DNA of 64,000 nucleotides from Gammaproteobacteria bacterium (GTDB lineage Bacteria > Pseudomonadota > Gammaproteobacteria > Natronospirales > REEB76), in assembly GCA_028870845.1 (NCBI GenBank), contig JAGWOR010000005.1, forward strand, positions 19,079-83,078, given 5' to 3'. Positions 1 through 10,960 of the stretch are shown here, one piece after another (position 1 is the stretch's first letter; each line of letters starts with the position of its first letter). The translations under genes were made by a program, and so were the position numbers. The notes under the pieces are model-generated. The model saw nothing but the letters and a program-made list of their open reading frames with translations. It was not told where the DNA came from and made no database searches.

Positions 1-2
1 GT

Positions 3-1832
3 TCAAAAAATCACCTTGAAGGCAAGGAGGGCGGCAAACAATCGATCGTGGTGACCGAACTGCCGTACATGGTCAACAAGGCACGCTTGCTGGAACGCAT
101 CGCGGAGCTGGTAAAAGACAAGAAGCTCGACGGCATCACGGAACTGCGCGACGAGTCCGATAAGGACGGCATGCGCATGGTGATCGAACTAAGACGCGGC
201 GAGAACACGGATGTGATGCTGAACAACCTTTATCAGCATACCGCCATGCAAAGTGTGTTCGGCATCAACATGGTCGCGCTCGTGGACGGCCAGCCGAAAT
301 TGCTGAATCTCAAGGAAATGCTCGACGCATTTCTGCGGCACCGCCGCGAGGTGCTGACGCGGCGCACGCTGTTTGATCTCCGCAAGGCGCGTGAACGCGC
401 GCACGTGCTGGAAGGCCTGGCCGTGGCGCTGGCCAACATTGATGAAATGATTGAGCTGATCAAAAAATCCGCCGGGCCAGCCGAGGCCAAAGCGGGCCTG
501 CTGGCGCGTAGCTGGAAACCCGGGGTCGTTACCGAGATGCTGAAGCGCGCCGGCGCTGAAGCATCCAGACCTGAGGATGCCGGTGCTGATACCGGACTCC
601 ACGGGTCCGGTTACCGGCTTTCAGATACCCAGGCGCAGGCAATTCTGGACCTTAAATTACAGCGGCTTACCGGGCTCGAACAGGAAAAAATCGTCAGTGA
701 ATACAAAGAGCTGCTGGACCTGATCAGCAAGTTGCGTGAGATCTTGATGGACGCCAGCAAGCTGCAGAAGGTTATTCGCGACGAACTTATTGCCCTGCGT
801 GATCAATATGGTGATGCCAGACGCACCGAGATAATTTCCGACCAGGAAGACCTGACTATCGAGGACCTGATCACGGAAGAAGAAGTGGTGGTGACCCTGT
901 CGCATGCCGGTTACGCGAAGTCGCAGCCGGTCAGCACCTATCGGGCGCAGCGCCGTGGCGGACGCGGCAAGGCTGCAACCAGCGTAAAGGATGAGGACTT
1001 CATCGATAATTTGTTCGTCGCCAACAGTCACGACATGGTCTTGTGCTTTTCGAACATCGGCAAGGTTTACTGGCTGAAGGTCTACCAATTTCCACAGGCG
1101 GGGCGAGGCGCACGCGGCAAGCCCATTATCAACCTGCTGCCATTGAGTGAAGGTGAGCGAATCACAGCGGCGCTGCCGGTGCGCGATTATCCGGCCGACA
1201 AATTTGTCTTCATGGCTACACGTCTCGGCACGGTTAAAAAGACCTCGCTCGACAATTTTTCACGTCCACGCAGCAATGGCATCATTGCGCTGGAACTCAA
1301 CAAAGGCGACGCGCTCGTGGGTGTGGCCATCACCGATGGCAAGCGCGATGTACTGATGTTTGCCACCAATGGCAAATCCATCCGTTTCCATGAATCCGAC
1401 GTGCGGCCCATGGGGCGCAATGCCGCCGGTGTGCGCGGCATTCAGCTCGCCAAGGGAGAACACGTGATCGGCCTGGTGATCGCAGGCGAGGGCGATATTC
1501 TCACCGCCACCGAGCACGGTTATGGCAAGCGCACACCGATCGCTGACTATCCCGTGCAGGGCCGCGGCGGGCAAGGCGTGATTTCCATTCAGACCACCGC
1601 ACGCAATGGCAAGGTAGTGGGCGCCAACCTGGTGCCTGGCGACGCTCAGATCATGCTGATCAGTAACGCCGGCACGCTGGTGCGCACCCCGGTGAGCGAT
1701 GTCTCGATCATCGGCCGCAATACCCAAGGTGTGCGTCTCATCCGGCTTGCGAACGGCGAACAGCTGGTGGGAATCGAACGTATACAGGCGGACGAAGCTG
1801 ATGCAGGCGACGAAAATGGCGACGGCGGCTGA
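3..1832 (+). CDS. gyrA: DNA gyrase subunit A, 3' part (5' end outside window)
   Basis: Type II topoisomerase subunit that breaks and rejoins DNA during supercoiling; works in the cytoplasm with GyrB. The visible 609 residues begin near the end of the breakage-reunion domain (PYMVNKARL matches the gyrase pattern) and run through the coiled-coil linker and the six-bladed C-terminal beta-pinwheel. A GyrA-box variant, QRRGGRGK, sits at about 960 in the DNA and separates this protein from ParC, which lacks it. Pinwheel repeats such as GVRGIQL, GQGVISI and TQGVRLIRL follow. A spacer rich in Ala, Glu and Asp lies around residues 170-200 of the visible part. The tail is short and acidic ([13 protein letters not shown]). 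The end overlaps the probable start of serC. The true start lies upstream of the window. Confidence 0.96.
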   Translation, partial: SKNHLEGKEGGKQSIVVTELPYMVNKARLLERIAELVKDKKLDGITELRDESDKDGMRMVIELRRGENTDVMLNNLYQHTAMQSVFGINMVALVDGQPKLLNLKEMLDAFLRHRREVLTRRTLFDLRKARERAHVLEGLAVALANIDEMIELIKKSAGPAEAKAGLLARSWKPGVVTEMLKRAGAEASRPEDAGADTGLHGSGYRLSDTQAQAILDLKLQRLTGLEQEKIVSEYKELLDLISKLREILMDASKLQKVIRDELIALRDQYGDARRTEIISDQEDLTIEDLITEEEVVVTLSHAGYAKSQPVSTYRAQRRGGRGKAATSVKDEDFIDNLFVANSHDMVLCFSNIGKVYWLKVYQFPQAGRGARGKPIINLLPLSEGERITAALPVRDYPADKFVFMATRLGTVKKTSLDNFSRPRSNGIIALELNKGDALVGVAITDGKRDVLMFATNGKSIRFHESDVRPMGRNAAGVRGIQLAKGEHVIGLVIAGEGDILTATEHGYGKRTPIADYPVQGRGGQGVISIQTTARNGKVVGANLVPGDAQIMLISNAGTLVRTPVSDVSIIGRNTQGVRLIRLANGEQLVGIERIQADEADAGDENGDGG

Positions 1833-2937
1833 TGTCAGCCGGGCGGCGCGTTTGCGGGGACGGGTACTGAATTTTGGCGCCGGCCCGGCGATGCTGCCGG
1901 ACAGCGTGTTGGCGGAGATCCAACAGGAATTGCCCGATTACCAGGGCACCGGCATGTCGATGCTGGAAATCCAGCACCGTGGCCCTGAATTCCAGAAGCT
2001 TATCCGGCAGGCGGAAGCGGATCTGCGCGGGCTTATGCAGATTCCGGACGAATACTCGGTTTTATTCCTGCACGGCGGCGCAAACCTGCAATTCGCCATG
2101 GCGCCATTGAACCTGGCGGGCAGGAACGCCTGCGCCAATTACCTGAACACCGGATACTGGTCGGCGCGTGCTATCGGCGAAGCGCAGCGCATTTGCAAAG
2201 TTCAAGTGGTGGCGGACGCCGAAATCTACGCTTACAGGAACATTCCGCCTGTCCAGCAGTGGCAGATGGACAGCAACGCCGCCATGTTGCATTACACGGT
2301 TAACGAAACCATCAATGGGGTGGAGTTCCACTGGCTGCCCGATTCCGGAGGCTTGCCGCTGGTGGCGGACATGACTTCCATGATCCTGTCGCGGCCGGTG
2401 GAGGTATCGGCGCATGCCCTGATCTACGCGGCTGCCCAGAAAAACCTTGGCATTGCCGGCCTGACGGTGGTGATTGTGCGTGGTGATGCGCTACGCGATG
2501 TGCCGGCTGGCACGCCATCTATGCTGGATTACCGCGAGCACATACGCGCGCATTCGATGCTGAATACCCCGCCGGTATTCGCCTGGTACGTGGCGGCGAA
2601 AATGCTCGCCTGGATCAAGCAGCAGGGTGGAGTTGCCGCCATGGCATCCCGCAACCAGCGCAAAGCCGCCGTTCTGTATGAGCTTGTGGATGCCAGCAGC
2701 CTCTATCAGAATGCGGTGGAACACAGCTGCCGGTCATGGATGAATGTGCCATTTCAGCTGGCGGACCGTACACTGGAACAAGCGTTCCTGGAGGCGGCGG
2801 CCTCAGCCGGATTCGTGGGCCTGGCCGGGCACAGGTCCGCCGGCGGCTTCCGAGCCAGTCTTTACAACGCAATGCCGGAATCCGGCGTACGCGCCCTGGC
2901 TGAATTCATGCGTGAGTTTGAACGCGCACGCGCCTGA
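1816..2937 (+). CDS. serC: Phosphoserine aminotransferase
   Basis: PLP-dependent class V aminotransferase converting 3-phosphohydroxypyruvate and glutamate to phosphoserine; it also acts in pyridoxal phosphate synthesis. Family landmarks are FGAGPAMLP near the N-terminus, [26 protein letters not shown], and the PLP lysine in [10 protein letters not shown]. At about 373 residues it is slightly longer than the usual 360. The open frame runs further upstream inside gyrA, but homology begins only at [11 protein letters not shown], so ATG 1816 was chosen; ATG 1801 or TTG 1852 remain possible. The start overlaps the gyrA stop by 17 bases, suggesting coupled expression. In many relatives pheA follows serC; here hisC follows directly. 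Confidence 0.93.
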   Translation: MATAADVSRAARLRGRVLNFGAGPAMLPDSVLAEIQQELPDYQGTGMSMLEIQHRGPEFQKLIRQAEADLRGLMQIPDEYSVLFLHGGANLQFAMAPLNLAGRNACANYLNTGYWSARAIGEAQRICKVQVVADAEIYAYRNIPPVQQWQMDSNAAMLHYTVNETINGVEFHWLPDSGGLPLVADMTSMILSRPVEVSAHALIYAAAQKNLGIAGLTVVIVRGDALRDVPAGTPSMLDYREHIRAHSMLNTPPVFAWYVAAKMLAWIKQQGGVAAMASRNQRKAAVLYELVDASSLYQNAVEHSCRSWMNVPFQLADRTLEQAFLEAAASAGFVGLAGHRSAGGFRASLYNAMPESGVRALAEFMREFERARA

Positions 2938-2972
2938 CGGAATTCCGGTTTCGCTTGCCACACGGTTTGGCC

Positions 2973-4106
2973 ATGCATAATTTAGATTTCGACATCCTGG
3001 ATCTGTGCGCGCCCGGTATCCGAGGCCTCAAACCCTATGAGCCCGGAAAACCGATTTCCGATCTGCAGCGCGAATACCACATCAGTGACATCATCAAGCT
3101 GGCATCCAACGAGAATCCGCTGGGGCCAAGCCCCAAGGTAATCGCCGCCGTGCGTCAGGCGTGCGACGAGCTGGCGATCTACCCCGACGGTCAGACCCAC
3201 GAACTGCGCACGGCCATCGCCCGCCGCCATTCGCTGGCGCCGGAGTGCATCACCTTCGGTGACGGTTCTGACCAATGCATTGAGCTTCTGACGCGTTGCT
3301 TCCTGCAACCAGGAACCAACGCGGTCATATCACGGCACGCATTTGCGGTTTATGCCATCGTGTCCCAGGCGGTGGGTGCCGAGATCCATTTTGCCGAAGC
3401 GCTTTCTCCCTCACATCCAAGCTCGCCGTATGGCCACGACCTGGATGCCATGGCCGCGTGTATCGATGAAGGCACGCGCGTGGTGTTTATCGCCAACCCC
3501 AACAATCCCACCGGCACCTGGCTGGATCAGGATGCCATGCTGCGATTCCTGGAATCAGTGCCGCGAAAAATCCTGGTGGTGGTCGATGAGGCCTACAGCG
3601 AATACGTCGAGGAACCCGGTTACCCGGATTGCGTGCAATGGCTTGAGCGCTTTCCGAACCTGATCGTGACGCGCACCTTTTCCAAGGCCTATGGGCTGGC
3701 GGGCCTGCGCATCGGTTATGCCGTGTCGCATCCGCAGGTTGCGGAACTGATGAACCGCATCCGCCAACCGTTCAATGTTAACAAGCTCGCTCCGGTCGCT
3801 GCATTGGCGGCGCTTTCCGACCAGCAACATTTGCTGAGATCCCTGCAGACAAACCGCGCAGGCATGCGCCAATTGGAACAGGGCCTGAAGGCGCTCGGCC
3901 TGAAGTGGATTCCGTCAATCTGCAACTTCCTGACGGTGGATTTCGCCAGGCCGGCCATGCCCATTTATCAGGCACTGCTGCGTCAGGGCATCATCGTGCG
4001 CCCGGTGGAAAACTACGGCTTGCCCAACCACCTGCGGATCAGCATCGGTTTGCCGGAGCAAAATCTCAGGCTGCTCGCAGCCCTCAAGCAAGTTCTCGGC
4101 AGTTGA
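2973..4106 (+). CDS. hisC: Histidinol-phosphate aminotransferase
   Basis: PLP-dependent fold-type I enzyme that transfers an amino group from glutamate to imidazole acetol phosphate in histidine synthesis. HisC paralogues placed beside aroA often also serve aromatic amino acid transamination; that role here is inferred from context. Seen: KLASNENPLGPSPK near the N-terminus, FIANPNNPTGTW, VVVDEAYSEYV, and the Schiff-base lysine in TFSKAYGLAGLRIGY. 377 residues, normal for the family. ATG 2973 is preferred; a TTG at 2955 is in frame but adds only a few unmatched residues. It lies 35 bases after serC and 26 before aroA, within one apparent operon. Confidence 0.92.
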   Translation: MHNLDFDILDLCAPGIRGLKPYEPGKPISDLQREYHISDIIKLASNENPLGPSPKVIAAVRQACDELAIYPDGQTHELRTAIARRHSLAPECITFGDGSDQCIELLTRCFLQPGTNAVISRHAFAVYAIVSQAVGAEIHFAEALSPSHPSSPYGHDLDAMAACIDEGTRVVFIANPNNPTGTWLDQDAMLRFLESVPRKILVVVDEAYSEYVEEPGYPDCVQWLERFPNLIVTRTFSKAYGLAGLRIGYAVSHPQVAELMNRIRQPFNVNKLAPVAALAALSDQQHLLRSLQTNRAGMRQLEQGLKALGLKWIPSICNFLTVDFARPAMPIYQALLRQGIIVRPVENYGLPNHLRISIGLPEQNLRLLAALKQVLGS

Positions 4107-4132
4107 CCATCACTGGGTTTTCAGCACCCGCC

Positions 4133-5458
4133 ATGACGGCTCCCAACGAATTTTTCATCAAACCCGGCGGTACACTGCGTGGCAAAATCCCCATACCCGG
4201 GGATAAATCCATCAGCCACCGGGCGCTTATCCTCGGGGCCATGGCCACGGGCGAAACCCGGATCGACAATTTCCTGGAAAGCGCGGATTGCCTGGCCACC
4301 CTGGAGGCCGTGCGGTTATTGGGCATCGAAATCGAGCAGCGCATGCAGCTGTGTGTCACGATCCGCAGCCGGGGACTTCTGCATCTGCAACCCCCGCCGC
4401 AAATCCTGGATTGCGGAAACTCCGGAACCAGTGCGCGCCTGCTCATGGGCTTGCTGGCGGGCCTACCGTTTGAATCGGTGCTGACCGGAGACGCCTCCCT
4501 GCGCCGCAGGCCGATGCAACGAGTCATCGGGCCGCTGCTGCGCATGGGCGCAAAGATCGACAGTCCATCAGGCTTGCTGCCGTTGAAAATTCATGGCCGC
4601 AGGCCGCTCATGCCGTTACGCTATGATCTCCCGGTTGCCAGCGCCCAGGTGAAGTCCTGCCTGCTACTGGCCGGTCTGCAGGCCAGCGGCGAAACCTGGC
4701 TAAAGGAGCCGGCCATGACCCGCGACCATACCGAGCGCATGCTGGCATTGTTCGGCTGCGAACTGCTGAATAAAAACGGCTGGCTCGGCATACGCGGGGG
4801 GCAACAGCCGCGGGCCGCGGCTGTACATGTGCCAGGCGATCTGTCGTCGGCGGCATTTTTCATTGTTGCAGCGGCTGTACAGCCCCGGGCCCATATCGAA
4901 TTGGAATGCATCGGCGTGAACCCGGGGCGCGACGGGGTCTTGAAGGTGCTTAAGGCCATGGGGGCCGATATCCATCTGAAGAACCAGCGCGTCTTGGGCA
5001 ATGAACCAGTGGCGGATATTGAGGTGCGAGGCGGAACACTGCAGGCCGTGGATATCGGACCGGAGATGGTGCCTTTGGCAATCGATGAACTGCCGGTGCT
5101 GATGATCGCTGCAGCCTGCGCTCGCGGCGTCAGCGTCCTGCGCGGTGCCGCCGAACTTCGGCATAAGGAGAGCGATCGCCTGCAAACCATGACAGCCGGC
5201 CTGGTCAAGCTGGGTGTAGCGGTGGAACCGCGGGAAGATGGCATGCGCATAACCGGCGGCGGGGGATTCAAAGGCGGCGTGGTTGACAGTTTTGGCGATC
5301 ATCGTATCGCCATGGCCTTCAGCATGGCTGCCGTGCTGGCGGATTCTCCGCTTCAGATCCGCGATTGCCGCAATGTGGACACCTCGTTTCCGGATTTTGC
5401 CAAGCTGGCGCGCGCGGCGGGACTGCCCATTGAGGTCAGGGAATCCGCCGGCGCATGA
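4133..5458 (+). CDS. aroA: 3-phosphoshikimate 1-carboxyvinyltransferase (EPSP synthase)
   Basis: Sixth step of the shikimate pathway: joins phosphoenolpyruvate to shikimate-3-phosphate. Motifs in order: GDKSISHRALI, GNSGTSARLLMG, SAQVKSCLLLAG, RDHTERML, RHKESDRL and FGDHRIAMA. The SAQVKS signature points to the class II form rather than the E. coli-type class I enzyme. The open frame extends back into hisC, but similarity starts at NEFFIKPGGTLRG, so ATG 4133 was chosen, giving 441 residues. In pseudomonads the class II domain is often fused to or preceded by tyrA; here no tyrA domain is present. The stop overlaps the cmk start (ATGA), so the two are translationally coupled. Confidence 0.94.
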   Translation: MTAPNEFFIKPGGTLRGKIPIPGDKSISHRALILGAMATGETRIDNFLESADCLATLEAVRLLGIEIEQRMQLCVTIRSRGLLHLQPPPQILDCGNSGTSARLLMGLLAGLPFESVLTGDASLRRRPMQRVIGPLLRMGAKIDSPSGLLPLKIHGRRPLMPLRYDLPVASAQVKSCLLLAGLQASGETWLKEPAMTRDHTERMLALFGCELLNKNGWLGIRGGQQPRAAAVHVPGDLSSAAFFIVAAAVQPRAHIELECIGVNPGRDGVLKVLKAMGADIHLKNQRVLGNEPVADIEVRGGTLQAVDIGPEMVPLAIDELPVLMIAAACARGVSVLRGAAELRHKESDRLQTMTAGLVKLGVAVEPREDGMRITGGGGFKGGVVDSFGDHRIAMAFSMAAVLADSPLQIRDCRNVDTSFPDFAKLARAAGLPIEVRESAGA

Positions 5459-6153
5459 ACCAGCATCCCGCAGCTCCGGTAATCGCTATCGACGGGCCCA
5501 GCGGTTCCGGCAAGGGTACCGTGAGCCGGCGGGTGGCCGCCGCCCTCGGCTGGCACTTCCTGGACAGCGGCGCCTTATACCGCATCCTGGCGCTGGCATC
5601 CAAGCAGGCGCAGGTTGAAGCCGCTGACGCTGAGCGGTTGAGAACTCTGGCCGCTGGCTTGCGGATAGAGTTCAAACCGCCGGTCGCCGCTGAGGAACAG
5701 ATCCTGTTGAATGGCCGCGATGTCACGCAGGCCGTGCGCTCTGAGGAATGCGGCAAATTAGCTTCGGAGCTGGCGGTGATCCCGCAGGTGCGGGAAAGTC
5801 TCAAGAACCTGCAGCGCAGTTTCTGCCGCGCTCCGGGGCTGGTGGCCGACGGTCGCGACATGGGTACTGTCATATTCCCGGATGCCGGGCTCAAAATCTA
5901 CCTCACCGCGAGTCCCGGGGAACGCGCTCAAAGACGCTATAACCAGTTGAAAGAAAAAGGATTAAATGCTAATCTGCCGGCCCTTTTGAGGGACATCGCG
6001 GCACGCGATGCGCGCGACCAAAACCGCGCTGTTTCCCCCCTGAAGCCTGCTGCCGAGGCCGTGGTACTGGATACCACGGGCACGGATGTGGAGCAGGTGG
6101 TGGCGACGGTGCTGGCGATGGCACGCTCGAGACTGGGCCTTAAGACAGGCTAA
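5455..6153 (+). CDS. cmk: Cytidylate kinase
   Basis: Phosphorylates CMP and dCMP using ATP. The P-loop GPSGSGKGT lies near residue 15, followed by FLDSGALYR, the substrate-binding GRDMGTVIFPDA and the lid segment RDARDQNR. 232 residues, typical for the bacterial enzyme. Overlaps aroA by four bases and precedes rpsA by 121 bases, the conserved cmk-rpsA order of gammaproteobacteria. Confidence 0.95.
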   Translation: MNQHPAAPVIAIDGPSGSGKGTVSRRVAAALGWHFLDSGALYRILALASKQAQVEAADAERLRTLAAGLRIEFKPPVAAEEQILLNGRDVTQAVRSEECGKLASELAVIPQVRESLKNLQRSFCRAPGLVADGRDMGTVIFPDAGLKIYLTASPGERAQRRYNQLKEKGLNANLPALLRDIAARDARDQNRAVSPLKPAAEAVVLDTTGTDVEQVVATVLAMARSRLGLKTG

Positions 6154-6274
6154 AGCCAGACTGGACCGGGGATGCAGGATGCACGCCCCTATGACATATC
6201 CACCCGGAGCGCCCAGGAGGGCAACCGGACCAACCTAGGCCCCTGCCAGCAGGGATTACAGGATCAACTGAAAA

Positions 6275-7951
6275 ATGACCGAATCTTTCGCAGAACTTTT
6301 TGAAGAAAGCATCAAGCAATCACAAATGCAATCGGGCTCCATCCTCAAGGCCCGAGTCGTGGAAATCAGACCCGACGTAGTGATCGTCAATGCCGGACTG
6401 AAGTCCGAAGGCGTGATCCCGGCGGAACAGTTTTACAACGAGAATGGCGAACTCGAGATCGCGGTCGGCGACGACGTAGAAGTCGCGCTCGATGCGGTCG
6501 AAGACGGCTTTGGCGAAACCCGGCTGTCGCGCGAAAAAGCCAAACGCGCGCGTTCCTGGACCCGGCTGGAAGAAGCTTTCACCAAGGGGGAAATCGTCAA
6601 AGGCTACATCAGCGGCAAGGTCAAGGGTGGATTCACTGTGGAAGTGGACGGGGTACGCGCATTCCTGCCAGGTTCACTGGTGGACGTGCGCCCGGTACGT
6701 GATCCCGTATACCTGGAAGGCAAGGAACTGGAATTCAAGGTCATCAAACTCGATCAACGCCGCAATAACGTGGTGGTATCGAGACGTGCGGTGGTGGAAC
6801 AGGAATACAGCGCCGAACGCGACCAGCTGCTGGGCAACCTGCAGGAAGGCGCGGTGGTGAAAGGTATCGTGAAGAACCTCACCGAATACGGCGCATTCGT
6901 GGATTTGGGCGGCATCGACGGGCTACTGCACATCACCGACATGGCCTGGAAGCGCGTCAAGCACCCCTCGGAGGTGGTCACCGTCGGCCAGGAGATCGAG
7001 GTCAAGGTGCTGAAGTTCGATCGCGAACGCAACCGCGTTTCCCTGGGCCTGAAGCAATTGGGCGATGATCCATGGGTCGACATTACGCGCCGTTATCCCA
7101 CTGCCACCCGCCTGTTCGGCAAAGTCACCAACCTGGCGGACTACGGCTGTTTTGTGGAAGTCGAGCCGGGCGTGGAAGGACTGGTGCATGTGTCGGAAAT
7201 GGACTGGACCAACAAAAACGTGAATCCGGCGAAAATCGTCCAGGTGGGCGACGAAACCGAGGTCATGGTGCTGGAAATCGACGAGGAACGCCGGCGCATT
7301 TCCCTCGGTATGAAGCAATGCAAGCCCAATCCATGGGAGGATTTCGCCGCCGGTCACAGCAAGGGCGACCGCATCAAGGGCAAAATCAAATCCATCACCG
7401 ACTTTGGCATTTTTGTCGGGCTGGATGGCGGAATCGACGGCTTGGTGCATCTTTCCGACATATCCTGGGACATGCCGGGTGAAGAAGCGGTGCGCAATTA
7501 CAAGAAAAGCGATGAGGTCGAGGCCGTGGTGCTGGCGGTGGATGCCCAGCGTGAACGCATTTCCCTGGGCATCAAACAGCTGGAAAAAGATCCGTTTTCC
7601 AACTTCCTGTCAGAACACCCCAAGGGCAGCCTGGTGCGCGGCAAGGTGGCATCGGTGGACGCCAAGGGTGCCACGGTCGATTTGGGGAACGGCATTGAAG
7701 GCTATTTGCGTGCTTCCGAGCTGTCGCGTGATCGCGTAGAGGACGCGCGTACCGTGCTTAAAGAAGGCGAAGAAATCGAAGCGCGCTTCGTGGGGATGGA
7801 TCGCAAAAACCGGAGCATCGGTCTGTCGATTAAAGCCAAGGAGATCCAGGAAGAAGCGCAGGCGATGGAAGATTACGCCCGCAATGCTTCGACCGGAACC
7901 ACCACGCTTGGCGATCTGCTCAAGGAGCAAATCGGCAACGAGCCGGAATAA
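6275..7951 (+). CDS. rpsA: 30S ribosomal protein S1
   Basis: mRNA-binding ribosomal protein needed for initiation on most mRNAs. The 558-residue product holds six S1 (OB-fold) domains, visible as recurring G-x-V-x(n)[37 protein letters not shown] and [23 protein letters not shown] units, each followed by RISLG-like closings. The last unit is more divergent ([17 protein letters not shown]). Normal length for E. coli-type S1. The 121-base leader from cmk is likely where S1 autoregulates its translation, as known in E. coli; no specific structure was confirmed here. ihfB follows. Confidence 0.97.
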   Translation: MTESFAELFEESIKQSQMQSGSILKARVVEIRPDVVIVNAGLKSEGVIPAEQFYNENGELEIAVGDDVEVALDAVEDGFGETRLSREKAKRARSWTRLEEAFTKGEIVKGYISGKVKGGFTVEVDGVRAFLPGSLVDVRPVRDPVYLEGKELEFKVIKLDQRRNNVVVSRRAVVEQEYSAERDQLLGNLQEGAVVKGIVKNLTEYGAFVDLGGIDGLLHITDMAWKRVKHPSEVVTVGQEIEVKVLKFDRERNRVSLGLKQLGDDPWVDITRRYPTATRLFGKVTNLADYGCFVEVEPGVEGLVHVSEMDWTNKNVNPAKIVQVGDETEVMVLEIDEERRRISLGMKQCKPNPWEDFAAGHSKGDRIKGKIKSITDFGIFVGLDGGIDGLVHLSDISWDMPGEEAVRNYKKSDEVEAVVLAVDAQRERISLGIKQLEKDPFSNFLSEHPKGSLVRGKVASVDAKGATVDLGNGIEGYLRASELSRDRVEDARTVLKEGEEIEARFVGMDRKNRSIGLSIKAKEIQEEAQAMEDYARNASTGTTTLGDLLKEQIGNEPE

Positions 7952-8055
7952 TCCGGTACAGGTTCTCGAATGGCCATGGTTTTGCCAGCTGGCGGCTTCA
8001 AGTGCGTTTTCCGCGCTACGATTTGCAGAATAGGCGATGAAGGCATTGTCGAAGC

Positions 8056-8346
8056 ATGACTAAGTCTGAACTCATCGAAATTATTGCCCGCAAGCAAAGC
8101 CACCTTGCCGGTAAAGATATCGAGCTTGCAGTCAAAACCATGCTGGAGCACATGAGCAATGCGCTGTCCACGGGGCGGCGCATTGAGATCCGCGGGTTCG
8201 GAAGTTTTTCCCTGCATTTCCGACCGCCGCGCATGGGCCGCAATCCAAAAACCGGCGATTCCGTCGCGCTCTCCGGCAAGCATGTGCCGCATTTCAAGCC
8301 GGGCAAGGATTTGCGCGACCGTGTGAATGACGGCTTTCATGGTTAA
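8056..8346 (+). CDS. ihfB: Integration host factor beta subunit
   Basis: DNA-bending HU/IHF family protein that pairs with IHF-alpha (ihfA is also in this window at about 21.1 kb). Shows the family core [21 protein letters not shown], with the beta-arm proline motif GRNPKTG, and ends [11 protein letters not shown]. 96 residues. Its placement directly after rpsA is the conserved position of ihfB and separates it from hupB. Confidence 0.94.
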   Translation: MTKSELIEIIARKQSHLAGKDIELAVKTMLEHMSNALSTGRRIEIRGFGSFSLHFRPPRMGRNPKTGDSVALSGKHVPHFKPGKDLRDRVNDGFHG

Positions 8347-8396
8347 ATCCTCAAGCCGGGGGATTTCCACCAAATAGCATACGCGGAGCCCCTTTG

Positions 8397-8690
8397 ATGT
8401 TGCGTTGGGTTGCCATCATCATCCTGCTGTGCATATTCGTGCTGGCGCTGGCGCTGGCCTACGCCAACGGTGAGAGCGTAATGCTCGATTACCTGATGGG
8501 TAGCGCCAAGGTACACTTGTCATCGGCATTGCTGGGCGCGGCGGTAATCGGCTGGCTGTTTGGCCTGCTCAGCAGCCTGGGAGTGATTTTCCGGCTCAAA
8601 CGCCAGGTATGGCGGCTCAAACGCTCGGTGCGCGACGCGGAAACCGAGATCCGCAACCTGCGCAATATTCCCCTGAAGAATGACCATTGA
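8397..8690 (+). CDS. lapA: Lipopolysaccharide assembly protein A family (DUF1049)
   Basis: Small inner-membrane protein partnering LapB in control of LPS synthesis. Two hydrophobic segments are visible: about residues 5-22 (VAIIILLCIFVLALALAYA) and about 42-62, followed by a basic cytoplasmic helix with repeated RLKRQVWRLKRSVRD. ATG 8397 is preferred over an adjacent TTG at 8394. It overlaps lapB by 11 bases. Function is taken from the family and the conserved lapA-lapB pairing. Confidence 0.85.
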   Translation: MLRWVAIIILLCIFVLALALAYANGESVMLDYLMGSAKVHLSSALLGAAVIGWLFGLLSSLGVIFRLKRQVWRLKRSVRDAETEIRNLRNIPLKNDH

Positions 8691-9882
8691 TTCCACGGCA
8701 GTAGTCGTAGTTCTGCTGATTGTCGCGGCCTTGTTCGGCTGGCTGCTGGCTCATTGGGGGCTCAACCGTGGGCGCGATTCACGCTTCAAGTTCTTCAGCA
8801 GCGAATACTTCAAGGGCCTGAATTTCCTGCTGAACGAACAGCCTGACAAGGCACTGGAAGTATTCATCCGCGTTGCCGAGGTCGACTCCGATACGGTCGA
8901 AACGCATTTTGCGCTGGGCAACCTGTTTCGCCGCCGCGGCGAAGTAGACCGGGCAATCCGCATTCACCAGAATCTAATCGCACGTCCAAACCTGTCGCGT
9001 CATCACCGTGCCCAGGCGTTATTTGAGCTGGCCGAGGATTATATGCGCGCCGGCCTGCTGGATCGCGCCGAAAGCATTCTGCTGGAATTGCTGGATATGC
9101 CCAATTACACCGAGCCGGCGCTGCGCAGCCTGGTCTCCCTGTATGAGCAGCAGAAAGACTGGGAGCAGGCCATTTCCATGCGCCGACGCCTGCAGATTCA
9201 TACCGGAAGTTCCGAGGAAGAGACCATCGCCCAGTATTATTGCGAACTCGCCCAAACCGGGCTGGTTGGCAAGGATCGATCGCTGGCGTCGCGCCTGCTG
9301 AAACGCGCCCACGCGCATGACCCTGATTGTGTCCGCGCCAACCTGCTGCTGGCGCAAATGGCGGAAGACGACCATGACTGGTCTCACAGCCAGTTGTACT
9401 ATAAAAGGATACTGGAGCATGAAATCCGCTATGCATCCGAGGTTTTGCCGGCACTGGCGCGCGTAACCCGCAGCCCCAATGAGGGCGAATCAGTTGAATC
9501 AACGCTTACCAGGCTGCTGCAGTCTAATCCCAAGGCTTCCAGTCATGTGGCGATTGCCGCCATCCTGAACCCCGAACTCAACGATCCCGTGTCACGAACC
9601 TGCATAACCGAGTATCTGCGCAATGAGCCGAATTTACGCGGCTTGTATGAAATGTTCGCATCCTTTACGCATCAGAATGATTCATTCCTGTCCCTGGATC
9701 CCGGCCCGCTGCAGGCGGCCGTCAGGAACATGCTGCAGAACGGCCCGCGCTACCGCTGCGAGGAGTGTGGATTCCGCAGCAAAACGCTGTTCTGGCAATG
9801 CCCCGGCTGCAAAACCTGGAACCGCACCATGCCGTTCCACGAAATCAGTTTTTCTGCAACCGGCATCAGCGGTCAAGCCTGA
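8680..9882 (+). CDS. lapB: Lipopolysaccharide assembly protein B (TPR, rubredoxin-like)
   Basis: Membrane-anchored adaptor that in E. coli directs FtsH-dependent turnover of LpxC and so balances LPS and phospholipid synthesis. One N-terminal transmembrane helix (residues about 6-26), then TPR repeats (for example [17 protein letters not shown]), and a C-terminal rubredoxin-like metal site made of CEECGF and CPGCKTW. 400 residues, close to E. coli LapB (389). Overlaps lapA; galU follows after 50 bases. Confidence 0.93.
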   Translation: MTIDSTAVVVVLLIVAALFGWLLAHWGLNRGRDSRFKFFSSEYFKGLNFLLNEQPDKALEVFIRVAEVDSDTVETHFALGNLFRRRGEVDRAIRIHQNLIARPNLSRHHRAQALFELAEDYMRAGLLDRAESILLELLDMPNYTEPALRSLVSLYEQQKDWEQAISMRRRLQIHTGSSEEETIAQYYCELAQTGLVGKDRSLASRLLKRAHAHDPDCVRANLLLAQMAEDDHDWSHSQLYYKRILEHEIRYASEVLPALARVTRSPNEGESVESTLTRLLQSNPKASSHVAIAAILNPELNDPVSRTCITEYLRNEPNLRGLYEMFASFTHQNDSFLSLDPGPLQAAVRNMLQNGPRYRCEECGFRSKTLFWQCPGCKTWNRTMPFHEISFSATGISGQA

Positions 9883-9932
9883 CACGCCATGCACTTCATT
9901 CAAACTCAACACTTACGGGAAGCAGTACCGAC

Positions 9933-10835
9933 ATGAAACACATGAAAATACGCAAAGCGGTTTTGCCGGTCGCTGGTCTGGGCACCCGTTTTCTACCGGC
10001 CACCAAGGCCAGCCCCAAGGAAATGCTGCCGGTGGTGGACAAGCCGCTGATCCAATACGCGGTTGAGGAAGCGGTACAGGCCGGCGCCGAGGTGCTGGTA
10101 TTCATCACCAGCCGCACCAAGCGTGCGATTTCAGACCATTTTGACCGTGCTTATGAACTGGAAACTGAATTATCCCTGCGCGGCCGCAAGCATGAACTGG
10201 AACTTGTACAGGGCATAGTTCCCGAGCATGTGACCTGCGTGTACATCCGGCAGGCCGAAGCCCTGGGACTTGGCCATGCGGTGCTGTGCGCCGAGCCGGT
10301 GGTGGGCAACGAACCGTTTTATGTGGTGCTGGCTGACGATCTGATTGCGAGTGACACACAATCCCCGCTACTGCAAATGAAGGCGGTATACGAACAGTAC
10401 GGTAACAGTGTCGTCGGCGTTGAAAGGGTGGCGCGTGAAGAAACCAGCCACTACGGGATCATCACGCCGGAACCGGCGGGTGACCGCTTATACAGAATCA
10501 AGCACATCGTTGAAAAACCCAAGCCCAAGGATGCACCATCCACCTTGGGCGTGGTCGGCAGATATCTTCTAACCCCGGAGATTTTCGAGACGCTGCATGA
10601 AACCCGCAAGGGTGCAGGCGGTGAAATACAGCTGACCGACGCTATCCAGTCACTGCTGGACCGGCAAAACGTGTACGCCTGCGAGTATGCGGGCGTGCGC
10701 TATGACTGCGGCAGCAAGCTGGGTTATCTGAAAGCCACGGTCGAATACGGCCTCAAGCACACCGAACTGGGCGACAGTTTCCGCTCCTACCTGGAGCGCA
10801 TCGGTGGTGAGCTCAGCCAAATGAACAACAAGTAG
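9933..10835 (+). CDS. galU: UTP-glucose-1-phosphate uridylyltransferase
   Basis: Makes UDP-glucose from UTP and glucose-1-phosphate for envelope polysaccharides. The nucleotide-binding signature [19 protein letters not shown] begins at about residue 14, and [28 protein letters not shown] and [11 protein letters not shown] follow. 300 residues, normal. ATG 9933 gives the usual short N-terminus, with a GGGA-type ribosome site about nine bases upstream; ATG 9942 is an alternative. Its stop lies one base before the end of the opposing tRNA-Asn gene. Confidence 0.94.
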   Translation: MKHMKIRKAVLPVAGLGTRFLPATKASPKEMLPVVDKPLIQYAVEEAVQAGAEVLVFITSRTKRAISDHFDRAYELETELSLRGRKHELELVQGIVPEHVTCVYIRQAEALGLGHAVLCAEPVVGNEPFYVVLADDLIASDTQSPLLQMKAVYEQYGNSVVGVERVAREETSHYGIITPEPAGDRLYRIKHIVEKPKPKDAPSTLGVVGRYLLTPEIFETLHETRKGAGGEIQLTDAIQSLLDRQNVYACEYAGVRYDCGSKLGYLKATVEYGLKHTELGDSFRSYLERIGGELSQMNNK

Positions 10836-10836
10836 A

Positions 10837-10912
10837 TGGCTCCCCGGGCCGGACTCGAACCAGCGACCAACGGATTAACAGTCCGTCGCTCTACCAACTG
10901 AGCTACCGGGGA
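10837..10912 (-). tRNA. tRNA-Asn (anticodon GTT)
   Basis: Read on the minus strand, a 76-base cloverleaf: acceptor stem TCCCCGG/CCGGGGA, D-arm with AGCTCAGTTGGTAGAGC, anticodon loop CTGTTAA carrying GTT, T-arm GGTTCGAGTCC, and an encoded CCA end. It lies tail to tail with galU. Confidence 0.97.
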
Positions 10913-10931
10913 ACGTTTTCGGAAGGCGCAT

Positions 10932-10960
10932 ATGGTAATCAAGCGCGGATAGGGGGTCAA
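10932..10960 (-). promoter_or_regulatory. Possible sigma-70 promoter of tRNA-Asn
   Basis: On the minus strand, TTGACC and TACCAT are separated by 17 bases, and the -10 box ends about 19 bases before the mature tRNA 5' end. Position and spacing fit; matches to consensus are moderate. It overlaps an inverted repeat. Confidence 0.4.
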
